From positions 1 to 64,000 of the forward strand of contig JANQJU010000044.1 in assembly GCA_028281495.1 (NCBI GenBank): 64,000 nucleotides of DNA, written 5' to 3'. The stretch is from SAR324 cluster bacterium. GTDB lineage: Bacteria > SAR324 > NAC60-12. The first letter of the stretch is position 1; each line of letters starts with the position of its first letter. This document shows, piece by piece, positions 34,554-43,012 of the stretch. The notes under the pieces are model-generated. The model saw only the letters and a program-made list of their open reading frames with translations. It was not told the origin of the DNA and made no database searches. Made by a program: the position numbers and the translations under genes.

Positions 34554-35078
34554 ATGTCATCAAACTTAACCTACGACATCCGCCCAGCGCATGACGACGA
34601 CTTGCCTGCGATTGAAACGATCTATGCCTATCATGTTTTACGAGGTACGGGGTCCTTTGAAGAAGAACCTCCAAGCTTGGAAGAAATGCGACAACGTTTT
34701 AAAAAAGTGCAAGCGTGTCAGCTTCCGTATTTGGTAGCCACCACAAATGACCAAATAATCGGGTTTGCCTATGCCCAGATTTACAACGGCCGTTCGAGTT
34801 ATCGCTTCACTGCCGAGGATTCCGTGTATGTGGCCTCTGAATGGCGAGGACATGGCATTGGCAAGCGGCTGCTCACCGAACTGCTCAAAGAATGCGTGAA
34901 AGCGGGGATGAAACAAATAATTGCCGTGATCGGGGGCGGTTCGGAAAATCCGTCCTCCATTCGATTGCATCAAAAACTGGGGTTTGAAGAGGTGGGGCGA
35001 CTGAAAAAAGTCGGTTTCAAATTCAACCAGTGGTTGGATGTGGTATTCATGCAAAAGGAACTCAGGCCACGGAACTGA
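34554..35078 (+). CDS. GNAT N-acetyltransferase (phosphinothricin acetyltransferase-like)
   Basis: A 174-residue acetyl-CoA-dependent N-acetyltransferase. The segments YDIRPAHDDDLPAIETIYAYHVLRGTGSFEEEPPS, GFAYAQIYNGRSSYRFTAEDSVYVASEWRGHGIGKRLL (acetyl-CoA-binding R/QxxGxG/A) and IAVIGGGSENPSSIRLHQKLGF match the phosphinothricin/methionine sulfoximine acetyltransferase branch. Chromosomal members mostly detoxify methionine derivatives. The frame opens with TTG at 34521; ATG 34554 after ATGGAGAA is preferred. Its end overlaps the convergent ATP-grasp gene by 17 bp. Confidence 0.9.
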   Translation: MSSNLTYDIRPAHDDDLPAIETIYAYHVLRGTGSFEEEPPSLEEMRQRFKKVQACQLPYLVATTNDQIIGFAYAQIYNGRSSYRFTAEDSVYVASEWRGHGIGKRLLTELLKECVKAGMKQIIAVIGGGSENPSSIRLHQKLGFEEVGRLKKVGFKFNQWLDVVFMQKELRPRN

Positions 35079-36303
35079 TCACAATTTCCAATTGTTGGTA
35101 GGCTTCGCGGAGGATTTCTTCCACATGCTGCGGGGTCTCACTGGAAGCAAACAGAAATCCGAGATAGCGGTTTCCGACGGGCAACGGTTCCACGGTCTGC
35201 CCTGTTGGAATCGTAATCGTGAGATCCTTCACGCCGGGTATGGAACGGGCTTCTTCTTGTCCATTGACCGCTTGCAAAACCCCTTGTTGAAGAACTGGAA
35301 GCATCATCACCCCCGCCGCTTGATGTTCCCGCTCCAATCGGTCGACCGGCCTTCCTAGAGCATGATGCAACAAGAGTTCTTCCAAACGGATACCATGCCC
35401 AAATTCTAAAATTCGAGAGCACAATCCTCCAATCGAACGCGCTGCGATTTCTACTGGCCACACACCTGCTGCATTGAATCGCAATTCCGCATGCACCGGC
35501 CCATCACACAGTTTTAAAGCATGCGTTGCTTCCTGAACCGCACGAAGGATTTCTTGCTGTAGCTTTTGGGGAAGTTGGGAAGGGGTGGTGTAGATCGTTT
35601 CTGCAAACACGGGCCCTTCCAACGGGTCGGGTTTGTCAAAAAACGCCAATATCTTCAATCGCCCTTCGACCAGCAGGCCTTCCACGGCCACTTCATCCCC
35701 CGGTATGTAATCTTCAACAAGAATAGATTGAGCTGACTTCCCGCCTTTTTTGGCCACTTTCGGTCGGTTGAGAATGTTGCAGATTTCTTGGAAAGCTGCT
35801 TCGAATTCTTTTGTATTGTCTGCTCGAATCACTCCCCGACTTCCGGAAAGAAAGGTCGGCTTCAATACACAGGGATAGGAGATCCGGCCTGCTACCGTTG
35901 ATGGATCTTCTTGAATCGAAATCAACTGAAAATTGGGAGAGCACAAATCCGTCGCTTCCAGTTGTTTGCGAAATTCATACTTGTCACGAGTGGCGAGTAC
36001 CGAAGAAAGTGGGTTGTGCGGCAAGCCCAACACAGCATTCGCCATTGTTGCTAGGACCACGGTATCGTCATCCACACCAATCACCGCTTGAAAAGGATTC
36101 GGTGCGGATGCCTGTTGGATTTGAGCAACCGCTAATTCCGGCTCCTGAAAGTTCAATGCTAAGGTAGTATTTGGCGCTAGGTCTGCCAGAGTTTGACGAT
36201 GGTCGGAACCGACCACCACCTCCAAATGGAGTTTATAAGCCGCTTCCATGAAGTCATGGGTTCGGTAGGTCGTCGATGGAATCAATAATAGGACACGGGG
36301 CAT
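35062..36303 (-). CDS. ATP-grasp ligase of unknown substrate (BacD/PurK-like)
   Basis: A 413-residue ATP-grasp protein. The N-terminal domain is Rossmann-like (MPRVLLLIPSTTYRTHDFMEAA). The ATP-grasp core has RDKYEFRKQLE, YPCVLKPTFLSGSRGVIRA (nucleotide-binding Lys and glycine loop), ILVEDYIPGDEVAVEGLL and HAELRFNAAGVWPVEIAARSIGG, with the metal-binding Glu/Asn region partly changed. Such enzymes join a carboxylate to an amine, as in dipeptide (BacD) or carbamoyl-phosphate-type reactions. The natural substrate cannot be told. It lies 130 bp after the aldolase gene with an intervening hairpin, and overlaps the GNAT gene tail-to-tail. Confidence 0.85.
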   Translation of the reverse strand: MPRVLLLIPSTTYRTHDFMEAAYKLHLEVVVGSDHRQTLADLAPNTTLALNFQEPELAVAQIQQASAPNPFQAVIGVDDDTVVLATMANAVLGLPHNPLSSVLATRDKYEFRKQLEATDLCSPNFQLISIQEDPSTVAGRISYPCVLKPTFLSGSRGVIRADNTKEFEAAFQEICNILNRPKVAKKGGKSAQSILVEDYIPGDEVAVEGLLVEGRLKILAFFDKPDPLEGPVFAETIYTTPSQLPQKLQQEILRAVQEATHALKLCDGPVHAELRFNAAGVWPVEIAARSIGGLCSRILEFGHGIRLEELLLHHALGRPVDRLEREHQAAGVMMLPVLQQGVLQAVNGQEEARSIPGVKDLTITIPTGQTVEPLPVGNRYLGFLFASSETPQHVEEILREAYQQLEIVISSVA

Positions 36304-36374
36304 AAAGAATTGAGTGGACAGTCAGTTCGTTCCTGCACCACTTCCTTTAAATCGATAGAAAAGAGAATTGTTCA

Positions 36375-36403
36375 GGAGTGAACCAGCGAATCCGATTCAC
36401 TCC
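36375..36403. other. Hairpin between aldolase and ATP-grasp genes
   Basis: GGAGTGAA (36375-36382) and TTCACTCC (36396-36403) form a perfect 8-bp stem with a 13-base loop, just after the aldolase stop. On the plus strand it is followed by ATAAAAAA; on the minus (transcribed) strand no T-run follows. It is probably a processing or stability hairpin rather than a strong terminator. Confidence 0.4.
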
Positions 36404-36433
36404 ATAAAAAAGGGGATGTCTTACAAAAAAGAC

Positions 36434-37462
36434 TTACTTGCCAAACAGAGTCTGACCTGTACTTTTCAAGTCGTCGCAGGATTGGGCGACACGATCAGCC
36501 ATCGACTTTTCCCCTGCTTTCATATAGGAGCGGGGGTCATAATGCTTTTTGGATCCCACTTCACCGTCCACTTTGAGCACGCCTGCATAATTCATGAACA
36601 TGTGCTCTACAATAGCGCGTGTGAAGGCATATTGCGTGTCGGTATCCACATTCATTTTGATCACGCCATAATCTAAGGTCTCATGGATCTCCGAAAGTGC
36701 AGAACCACTGCCACCATGAAACACTAAATCGAAGGAAGCTGCATCTCCGTACTTGCCAACAACGGCTTCCTGGCCTTCTTTCAAAATCGATGGATTCAGC
36801 TTCACATTGCCCGGCTTATAAACACCATGCACATTTCCAAAAGTTGCCGCAAACATGAAACGACCGATCCCTTGTAAGCTTTCAGAAACAAACAACATGT
36901 CTTCGGGAGTGGTGTAGAGTTTGTCGTTGCTGACTCCTGAATTGTCCACACCGTCTTCTTCACCGCCAACCACTCCAGCTTCCACTTCCAAAATCATTTC
37001 GTTTTTCGCACAGAGTTCGAGCAATTCTTTGGCCAACTCCATGTTTTTATCCAACGGCAATTCTGAGCCATCAAACATGTGAGAGTTGAACAAATTGGGC
37101 AACCCAGCAGCACGGCGTCTTTCGGTTTCGGCAATCAAAGGGCGCATGAAAGGATCCACATTATGCGCTTGGCAGTGGTCGGTGTGTAAAGCCACATAGA
37201 TGTCATAGCGATCGGCCACCCGATGTACGTGCTCGGCCAAAGAAATGGCACCCAATGCCGAGTCTTTCACATCCACTCCGGAAGCAAACGCTCCCCCACC
37301 GATGGAAACTTGTACGATTCCATCACTTTTTTGTTTGGCAAATCCTTCCAAGGTCGCATTCGCGGTTGCCAAGGAAGATACATTGATCGCTGGATAAGCA
37401 AATTTGTTCGCTTTGGCATTATCCAACATTTTGCAATAGGTTTGATAATCTGCAACTGGCAT
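36434..37462 (-). CDS. fbaA: Class II fructose-bisphosphate aldolase
   Basis: A zinc-dependent aldolase that interconverts fructose-1,6-bisphosphate with DHAP and glyceraldehyde-3-phosphate. Metal and substrate motifs are VALHTDHCQ, EVEAGVVGGEEDGV, NVHGVYKPGNVKL, LVFHGGSGS and KMNVDTDTQ. The length (342) and the insert ETERRRAAGLPNLFNSHMFDGSELPL point to the class IIA (E. coli FbaA) type. ATG 37462 is followed by PVADYQTYCKML. It is in a minus-strand series after the SDR gene. Confidence 0.95.
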   Translation of the reverse strand: MPVADYQTYCKMLDNAKANKFAYPAINVSSLATANATLEGFAKQKSDGIVQVSIGGGAFASGVDVKDSALGAISLAEHVHRVADRYDIYVALHTDHCQAHNVDPFMRPLIAETERRRAAGLPNLFNSHMFDGSELPLDKNMELAKELLELCAKNEMILEVEAGVVGGEEDGVDNSGVSNDKLYTTPEDMLFVSESLQGIGRFMFAATFGNVHGVYKPGNVKLNPSILKEGQEAVVGKYGDAASFDLVFHGGSGSALSEIHETLDYGVIKMNVDTDTQYAFTRAIVEHMFMNYAGVLKVDGEVGSKKHYDPRSYMKAGEKSMADRVAQSCDDLKSTGQTLFGK

Positions 37463-37599
37463 ACTTGTCTCCGTTCCAAACGATGAAGAAATGCTGAACG
37501 CTTCAGCCAGGAAGGTTCAGGAAGGTAGTTCAAACCCCGTGTAAAAAGGCTTTTGCACTATATCAAATCGAAAATTGATTACAATAGGATTACCGGCCG

Positions 37600-38367
37600 T
37601 TATGCCAACATCCCCCCATCGACTAGGATGCAGCTCCCCGTCGTGTAAGAAGCCGCGTCTGAAACGAGATAGAGGACGAGTCCGGCCATTTCATTGGGAT
37701 GCGCGATGCGCTTCATCGGAATCAGAGGCAACACCGTATTGAGGACGGATTCATTTTGCGTGATCGCTGAAGCAAATTTGGTATCCGTGAGGCCGGGAAG
37801 CAGTGCATTGACCCGGACATTCATCGGAGCGAGTTCGCGAGCGAAGGATTTGGTCATCGCAATCACCCCCGCTTTGGTGATGGAATACACACTCTGCATC
37901 GGAGGGGGACTCACCCCATTCACCGAGGACACATTGACAATCGCTCCACCCCCATGAGCGATCATCAAACGGGCAGCTTTCTGGCTCAGGAAAAAAGTCC
38001 CGGTCAGATTCACATCCATGGTCTTTTCCCATGCCGCTAGATCGACTTCCAGCACACTGCCAAAGAAAGGATTTGTTGCGGCATTGTTGACTAAAATATC
38101 CAACTTGCCAAACTGAGTTTCCACCTGCTCCATCAACGCATCAATCGCTTCCAGTTCTCCCGTGTGACACGGAATGGCTGTCGCTTGATGACCCGCTTCC
38201 AGAATCGCATGTTCTACCGGTTCCAATCGACGTTGTTTGCGTCCGACTAAAATCACATGGGCACCGTGCGCAGCCAAGAGGTGGGCAATGGATTCGCCGA
38301 TACCACGGCTCGCTCCGGTAATCAGGGCCACTTTATTTTTCAGGTTGAACAGATCTGGGGATGTCAT
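37600..38367 (-). CDS. SDR-family NAD(P)-dependent oxidoreductase
   Basis: A 255-residue short-chain dehydrogenase/reductase. The cofactor motif is TGASRGIGESIA, followed by NNAATNP, catalytic Ser in NVSSVNG, and YSITKAG with the Tyr/Lys pair. The C-terminal GSCILVDGGMLA is classical. An Arg in VGRKQRR after the second strand suggests NADP(H). The substrate is unknown. The ribosome-binding site GAGGAGG is strong, and the start lies 12 bp after the FKBP stop, so the two are co-transcribed. Confidence 0.92.
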   Translation of the reverse strand: MTSPDLFNLKNKVALITGASRGIGESIAHLLAAHGAHVILVGRKQRRLEPVEHAILEAGHQATAIPCHTGELEAIDALMEQVETQFGKLDILVNNAATNPFFGSVLEVDLAAWEKTMDVNLTGTFFLSQKAARLMIAHGGGAIVNVSSVNGVSPPPMQSVYSITKAGVIAMTKSFARELAPMNVRVNALLPGLTDTKFASAITQNESVLNTVLPLIPMKRIAHPNEMAGLVLYLVSDAASYTTGSCILVDGGMLA

Positions 38368-38379
38368 CGATGCCTCCTC

Positions 38380-38778
38380 TTACTGAACTTTCAGCAATTC
38401 CACTTCAAAAATCAGAGCCGCATTTGGAGGGATCACGTCCCCTGCTCCCCGTGCGCCATAGCCCAAATTGGAAGGAATGTAGACTTCCCATTTGGAGCCT
38501 TCGTTCATGAGTTGCAATGCTTCTGTCCACCCGGGGATCACTGCATTGACCGGAAACTGAACTGGCTGCCCGTGATTATAAGAACTGTCGAATTCAGAGC
38601 CATCTACCAAGCTGCCTCGGTAGTGAACCACCACACGGTCGCTCGGGCCAGGAATCTTGCCTTTACCATTTTTCAATACTTTGAATTGTAGGCCACTGGG
38701 CAATACTTCCACGCCTTCTTTGGCTTTGTTTTCTTCTAAAAATGCTTCGCCTTCCGCTAAAATGTCTTCGGGTGTCAT
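38380..38778 (-). CDS. FKBP-type peptidyl-prolyl isomerase
   Basis: A 132-residue cytoplasmic prolyl isomerase of the FkpA/Mip C-terminal type. The domain runs VEVLPSGLQFKVLKNGKGKIPGPSDRVVVHYRGSLVDGSEFDSSY, PVQFPVNAVIPGWTEALQLM, WEVYIPSNLGYGARGAGDVIPPNAALIFEVELL. There is no signal peptide, unlike periplasmic FkpA. The frame opens at 38838; ATG 38778 after ATGGAGA is preferred. It lies between the CrtI-like oxidoreductase and the SDR gene in one minus-strand run. Confidence 0.93.
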   Translation of the reverse strand: MTPEDILAEGEAFLEENKAKEGVEVLPSGLQFKVLKNGKGKIPGPSDRVVVHYRGSLVDGSEFDSSYNHGQPVQFPVNAVIPGWTEALQLMNEGSKWEVYIPSNLGYGARGAGDVIPPNAALIFEVELLKVQ

Positions 38779-38880
38779 TCGAGTCTCCATTGAAAATGAA
38801 AAATTAAGTGAACGAGAACCTCTCGTAAAGTCCGCCACCTTAGAGATATTGGGTTAAGAAGTCGAGTGAAGCCAAGTGGA

Positions 38881-40491
38881 TTACGTGTTGTGGGTCGCCT
38901 TGGCAATGTCTCCAATGAGATTTCTTTGTAGAATGGCCGACGCTGAAATCACTCCGCCAAACATGGCTCCCGTCACACCATCCGTCACCACGTCTTGCCC
39001 CGTCAGATACAAATTTCTGATCGGCGTGTGAGGCCTCAACCATTTCTGTCGGAACCGACGTGGGGTGTGATCGAGTCCATACAGTTCTCCTTTTTCATAA
39101 CTACAGAAATGCTTGGTGGTCAAAGGAGTGGACAGCTCATAGTGATCGATTTTTCCTTTCACTTGAGGCACTTGCTGATACAAGGCGTTGAGCAAACGCT
39201 GACTCCAGTTTTCTTTATACTCATCGTAGTCATTGCCCCGTTTATACCATTGAGTCCCCTCCCACTTCTCGAACCATTCATAAGGCGCTAAGCTCACCAC
39301 TTCGATGGTCGATCTTCCAGGATACCGATTTTCCCAATCGGGATCTTTGGAAGACGGAAACGAAATGTAAACCAAAGGAAACTCTTGGGTGGGATCCTGC
39401 ACATATTTTTGAACATTGGCATCATGATCGTAGCTTGGGAAGCACCATAGATTCGTTTGTTCCAAACCTAGTTCCGCATCCGTATGTTGCAAACCAATGT
39501 ATAAGCAAAAATGCCCTGAAGAAGGACGGGTATTGGTTTGAAGCTTCTGCCGGATCGATTGAATCTCGCTATGCGTTTCCGACAACAAGTGGTTGTAAGT
39601 TAAATTAGCCCCTGCATTGCTCACCACGAGATCGGCTTTGATTTCATTACCATCTTCCATGCGCACACCAATCGCTTGGCCATCCTGAACCAAGATTTCT
39701 TGGACATCCGCACGAATTAGAATCTTCCCTCCTTCATTTTCAATGGTGGGCGCAATGGATTCTGCAATGCTTGCCGATCCCCCCACTGGATAATTGCCAC
39801 CGTCAAAATAATGACGAGCAATCATCGCATGGATTGCAAAACTGGCTTCGCCTGGAGGCAACCCATGATCGCCCCATTGTGTGGACAACACACCGATTAG
39901 TGCTTCATTGGAGGTGATGTCAGACAACGCCTGTTTGAGGGTTAGATCGGAATGTTTCAGATAACGTCGTTTCAAAAAGGGACCACTGAGTTTTCCCATC
40001 CACGGGGCCAAAGCACGTTCTCCAAAAAACAAACGGCTGGCCGAGTTCACAGCAAACACACGGTCGATGTATTGGTCGATGGCTTGTTTTTCCTGAGGAA
40101 AATACATCCCCATCTTTTCACGGAAGGCTTCGACACCGGATACAAAATCGTATTTATCCTCTCCAAAGATAGCTCGGTCGTACACATCACACATCTTGGC
40201 CCACTGTAAGCGGTTTTCGGAAATGTAATCAAAGGTTCGCCGCAAGAGTGAATTTTTCCGATGCACCTCGCCAATATAATGGACTCCCACATCCCACTCA
40301 TAATTCTTTCGCGTGAACGTATGGGTGTAGCCTCCTGCGGTGTAATGCTTTTCCAGCATCAATACCTTCCTTTGGGCTTTTGCTAACAAGGCTGCGGTGG
40401 TCAAGCCCCCGATGCCCGTTCCGATCACAATGGCATCGTAGCTCTCTTCCAAGTTGTTTTTTTCTTTTTTATATCCCCGTCCGACTGACAT
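38881..40491 (-). CDS. CrtI/CrtISO/retinol-saturase-like FAD oxidoreductase
   Basis: A 536-residue flavoprotein. The dinucleotide motif is DAIVIGTGIGGLTTAALLA, followed by LEKHYTAGGYTHTF and VGVHYIGEV. The C-terminal YLTGQDVVTDGVTGAMFGGVISASAIL completes the FAD site. The sequence fits the phytoene desaturase/carotenoid isomerase/retinol saturase group, which reduces, desaturates or isomerises polyene or other isoprenoid-like chains. No crtB or crtE is present in this window, so carotenoid synthesis cannot be claimed. ATG 40491 has a strong AGGAGG; the longer frame to 40539 was rejected. Confidence 0.85.
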   Translation of the reverse strand: MSVGRGYKKEKNNLEESYDAIVIGTGIGGLTTAALLAKAQRKVLMLEKHYTAGGYTHTFTRKNYEWDVGVHYIGEVHRKNSLLRRTFDYISENRLQWAKMCDVYDRAIFGEDKYDFVSGVEAFREKMGMYFPQEKQAIDQYIDRVFAVNSASRLFFGERALAPWMGKLSGPFLKRRYLKHSDLTLKQALSDITSNEALIGVLSTQWGDHGLPPGEASFAIHAMIARHYFDGGNYPVGGSASIAESIAPTIENEGGKILIRADVQEILVQDGQAIGVRMEDGNEIKADLVVSNAGANLTYNHLLSETHSEIQSIRQKLQTNTRPSSGHFCLYIGLQHTDAELGLEQTNLWCFPSYDHDANVQKYVQDPTQEFPLVYISFPSSKDPDWENRYPGRSTIEVVSLAPYEWFEKWEGTQWYKRGNDYDEYKENWSQRLLNALYQQVPQVKGKIDHYELSTPLTTKHFCSYEKGELYGLDHTPRRFRQKWLRPHTPIRNLYLTGQDVVTDGVTGAMFGGVISASAILQRNLIGDIAKATHNT

Positions 40492-40647
40492 AATCCTCCT
40501 AGCTATAACTCCTGAAAATGGATCCAAAAACTTTCTCACATGCCAAACATTTGATAGCGTGCTTGATGCTGAAGATACCTAGAACTCGACGTAGTGAGAA
40601 CCTTAAAAGTTAGGTGACTCTAAAAAGAAGCTGAATTCCCAAAGACC

Positions 40648-41550
40648 ATGCCCAACGCCCCGTTTCAGAATGCCATTCTCTTTGCCCACGATGGCTTAGT
40701 CCGTGTGAAAGACACGCTTTATTTTCATTATCAAAAGTACGATTGGGACCTTGCCCATCCCGAAAACAATCCTAGCTTTTGTGAACATCAACGTCGGATG
40801 GATCGTCGTCTGCGTAACGATCCACTAGAGACGTCACCGATGATTCACCTTCCCGGCTCTTACATTTTAGGCATTTGCGAGTTTGCTTCCAGCTACTATC
40901 ACTTCATGGCCGACCTTGTGGCCTATCTGCCCCAATATCCCCGTTGGCCCATTTTGATTCCCCCCGACCTCCCCAAAAACTTCATCGATTTCTTAGATCT
41001 CTTGGGTTTTGAATGGAAGATGCTGCCCCCCCAAGCTTACCAAGTTGAACAATTGCTGATTCCTCAATACGAAGAATGGAATGTATCGCGGCTACAATCT
41101 TTGCAGAAAACTTCAGATTTGGTTTGGGAGAAAGGAGATCGGTCTAGGAACGCAATGGACGTGCAACCTTTTCGAAAGATTTATATTTCTCGAAAATTTG
41201 CACGTAGACGGCATCTGGTCAACGAAGCCGAATGGATGCCTCGCTTGGAACGTGAAGGCTTTGAGAACGTCTATCTGGAAAATCTGACCATCCCCGAACA
41301 AATCCAACTCTTCCAAGAGACTTCGCACATTGTGGCTCCTCATGGTGCGGGATTAACCAATATTGTTTTCACCCATCCTTCCACACGCATTCTCGAAATA
41401 CGGCCGGTTCGGAATAGTGGTCAGTTCTGCTATGAAAAATTGTGTGCCTTAGGATGGCCTCACTACGAATATCTGGTTCCACCCAAAAAACCCTATTTCG
41501 AACTTCCAGTTGAATTGCTGCAACCTGTGCTGCATCGGTGGTTTGGGTAG
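40648..41550 (+). CDS. Glycosyltransferase family 61 (DUF563) protein
   Basis: A 300-residue cytoplasmic glycosyltransferase-like protein. The GT61 pattern is visible: SYYHFMADLVAYLP (family His near residue 87), KIYISRKFARRRHLVNEAEW, and LTIPEQIQLFQETSHIVAPHGAGLTNIVFTHPSTRILEIRP. The family transfers xylose, GlcNAc or similar sugars to polysaccharides or proteins. The acceptor is unknown, and no other polysaccharide genes adjoin. It is divergent from the oxidoreductase gene; the ribosome-binding site is weak. Confidence 0.85.
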   Translation: MPNAPFQNAILFAHDGLVRVKDTLYFHYQKYDWDLAHPENNPSFCEHQRRMDRRLRNDPLETSPMIHLPGSYILGICEFASSYYHFMADLVAYLPQYPRWPILIPPDLPKNFIDFLDLLGFEWKMLPPQAYQVEQLLIPQYEEWNVSRLQSLQKTSDLVWEKGDRSRNAMDVQPFRKIYISRKFARRRHLVNEAEWMPRLEREGFENVYLENLTIPEQIQLFQETSHIVAPHGAGLTNIVFTHPSTRILEIRPVRNSGQFCYEKLCALGWPHYEYLVPPKKPYFELPVELLQPVLHRWFG

Positions 41551-41611
41551 TTTCAGACCTTCACAGGGGCCATTTGGCCTATTCCTGACCAAGATGAGAA
41601 TACTCAATAAT

Positions 41612-42118
41612 TCACTTGGACAAGCGCAACTTTAGTTCTTTCACTAGCCCCTGCAATTCTTCCACAGACTTGCCTTGCAACAACTCTCGCGATGAAATGG
41701 GATCTTGCAACAACTCTTGTAACGTTTGAATTTGACCCAATAAAAATCCCTTTTGAATACCCTCTTCACGTCCTTTTTCAACGCCTTCGGCAATGCCATG
41801 TTCACGTCCTTTTTCGACGCCTTCGGTAATGCCACGTTCGTAGCCGATTTCTTCAATATTTCCCATTACTAACATTTCCAGATCTCCCTTCATTTGACGT
41901 ATTGATTCGTAAAATTCAGAACGTATCTTTGGGTTATGAATATACAATAAAATGTCCAAAAATATAAAAATTTCCAACTGCTCTTCTTTAGTATACTGAC
42001 GCTCCCGCAACAGACGAGCTAGCTTCAATTTAAAGGCTTTTTTCCGGTGGTCCTCCTTAGCCTGAATCGCATATTGTGCGGCCAATACGGCTAGCGCAAA
42101 GGGATTCAACAAACTCAT
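41612..42118 (-). pseudogene. Truncated Rpn/PD-(D/E)XK transposase-like protein (C-terminal part)
   Basis: A 168-residue frame that matches only the C-terminal half of Rpn-family (recombination-promoting nuclease) proteins: NPFALAVLAAQYAIQAKEDHRKKAFKLKLARLLRERQYTKEEQLEIFIFLDILLYI, then the characteristic repeated helical stretch EGVEKGREHGIAEGVEKGREEGIQKG. The N-terminal PD-(D/E)XK nuclease half (about 130 residues) is absent, and I found no remnant of it in the AT-rich 180 bases upstream. It may be a decayed gene or a stand-alone C-terminal protein. It lies directly beside the wHTH-ATPase-nitrilase operon on the opposite strand. Confidence 0.55.
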
Positions 42119-42301
42119 AGCTCATATAACTCTTGCATCTTATTACAGATATTCTGCTATATTCATTTAAAGGGTTGGTTTTTAAAAACGATTTTAAATC
42201 AACTTTACTTAATCTTGGCCTTTTCAAGGGTTCTATTATTATCCAATCCATTGAAAATACATAATAAAGCTATTCTTTCATTTTCTTGCAAAGCAGGAGT
42301 T

Positions 42302-42997
42302 ATGGAACTCGAAACCTTCATTCATCAACTCTACGATTGGTGTGAAACCGATCTGCAACAACCGTTGCCACCAGAGGATTGGCAAGCCTTTGAAGAGCAA
42401 CTCATCCACGGACTGTATGAAAAGGAACACCCCCTCTTGAGCCAATTGAATGAGGTGCTCAGCCCTCTGGCAGCGGAGTTGGAATCCCATCCCCAACTGC
42501 AAGGCTTAAGCACGGGGATGTATCAAGCGATTGACCTACAAAAATGGGTGGCTTGGATCAAAAGCTTTTTATTCATTTTAAGTGAAAAAATGGAGGTAAT
42601 CCTACAGATCACCCATGCCGTGCCCGTCCTGAACGCTCTCAATTCCCTCCCGGAAGGAGCACGTCTGGATGATGTCCGAATGGAGTTGACCCAAACTTAC
42701 AAACCCTTATCCAATGCCACCATTTCCCGGACTTTAAAGACCTTAGAACGAGAAGGCTTGATCAAGTATCGGGGTAGCACGTCGGATCGTCGATTTTTAT
42801 TGTCCGAAAAAACCAAACGGTGGCTCCAACTACAGAACGAACCTGCCGTAAAGACCGGTGAACAGGATGAAACTGCCGCACCGACATCTCCTTCGTTGCA
42901 AATGTGGAAATCTTCAACACAGGAAGCAACCGCGGTATCTCCAATCTATACAATCAAGTCTGTGTCTTTAGACCGACAGGCGGCTGATTACTTTTAA
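42302..42997 (+). CDS. Winged-helix (MarR-like) protein, first gene of the ATPase-nitrilase operon
   Basis: A 231-residue protein. The N-terminal half (residues 1-105) is an acidic helical region without a recognised family (MELETFIHQLYDWCETDLQQPLPPEDW). Residues about 110-180 form a winged helix: VLNALNSLPEGARLDDVRMEL, recognition helix LSNATISRTLKTLEREGLI and wing YRGSTSDRRFLLSEKTKRWL. The 50-residue tail is polar. It could regulate the operon or act as a sensing subunit. The frame opens at 42215, but ATG 42302 has CAGGAG four bases upstream. The next gene starts 15 bp after the stop. Confidence 0.75.
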   Translation: MELETFIHQLYDWCETDLQQPLPPEDWQAFEEQLIHGLYEKEHPLLSQLNEVLSPLAAELESHPQLQGLSTGMYQAIDLQKWVAWIKSFLFILSEKMEVILQITHAVPVLNALNSLPEGARLDDVRMELTQTYKPLSNATISRTLKTLEREGLIKYRGSTSDRRFLLSEKTKRWLQLQNEPAVKTGEQDETAAPTSPSLQMWKSSTQEATAVSPIYTIKSVSLDRQAADYF

Positions 42998-43012
42998 ACA
43001 AGAGCATGAGTG

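Noticed and set aside
38881..40491. Carotenoid biosynthesis cluster
   Set aside because: The CrtI/CrtISO-like gene stands without crtB, crtE or cyclase genes, and similar flavoproteins act on other substrates.
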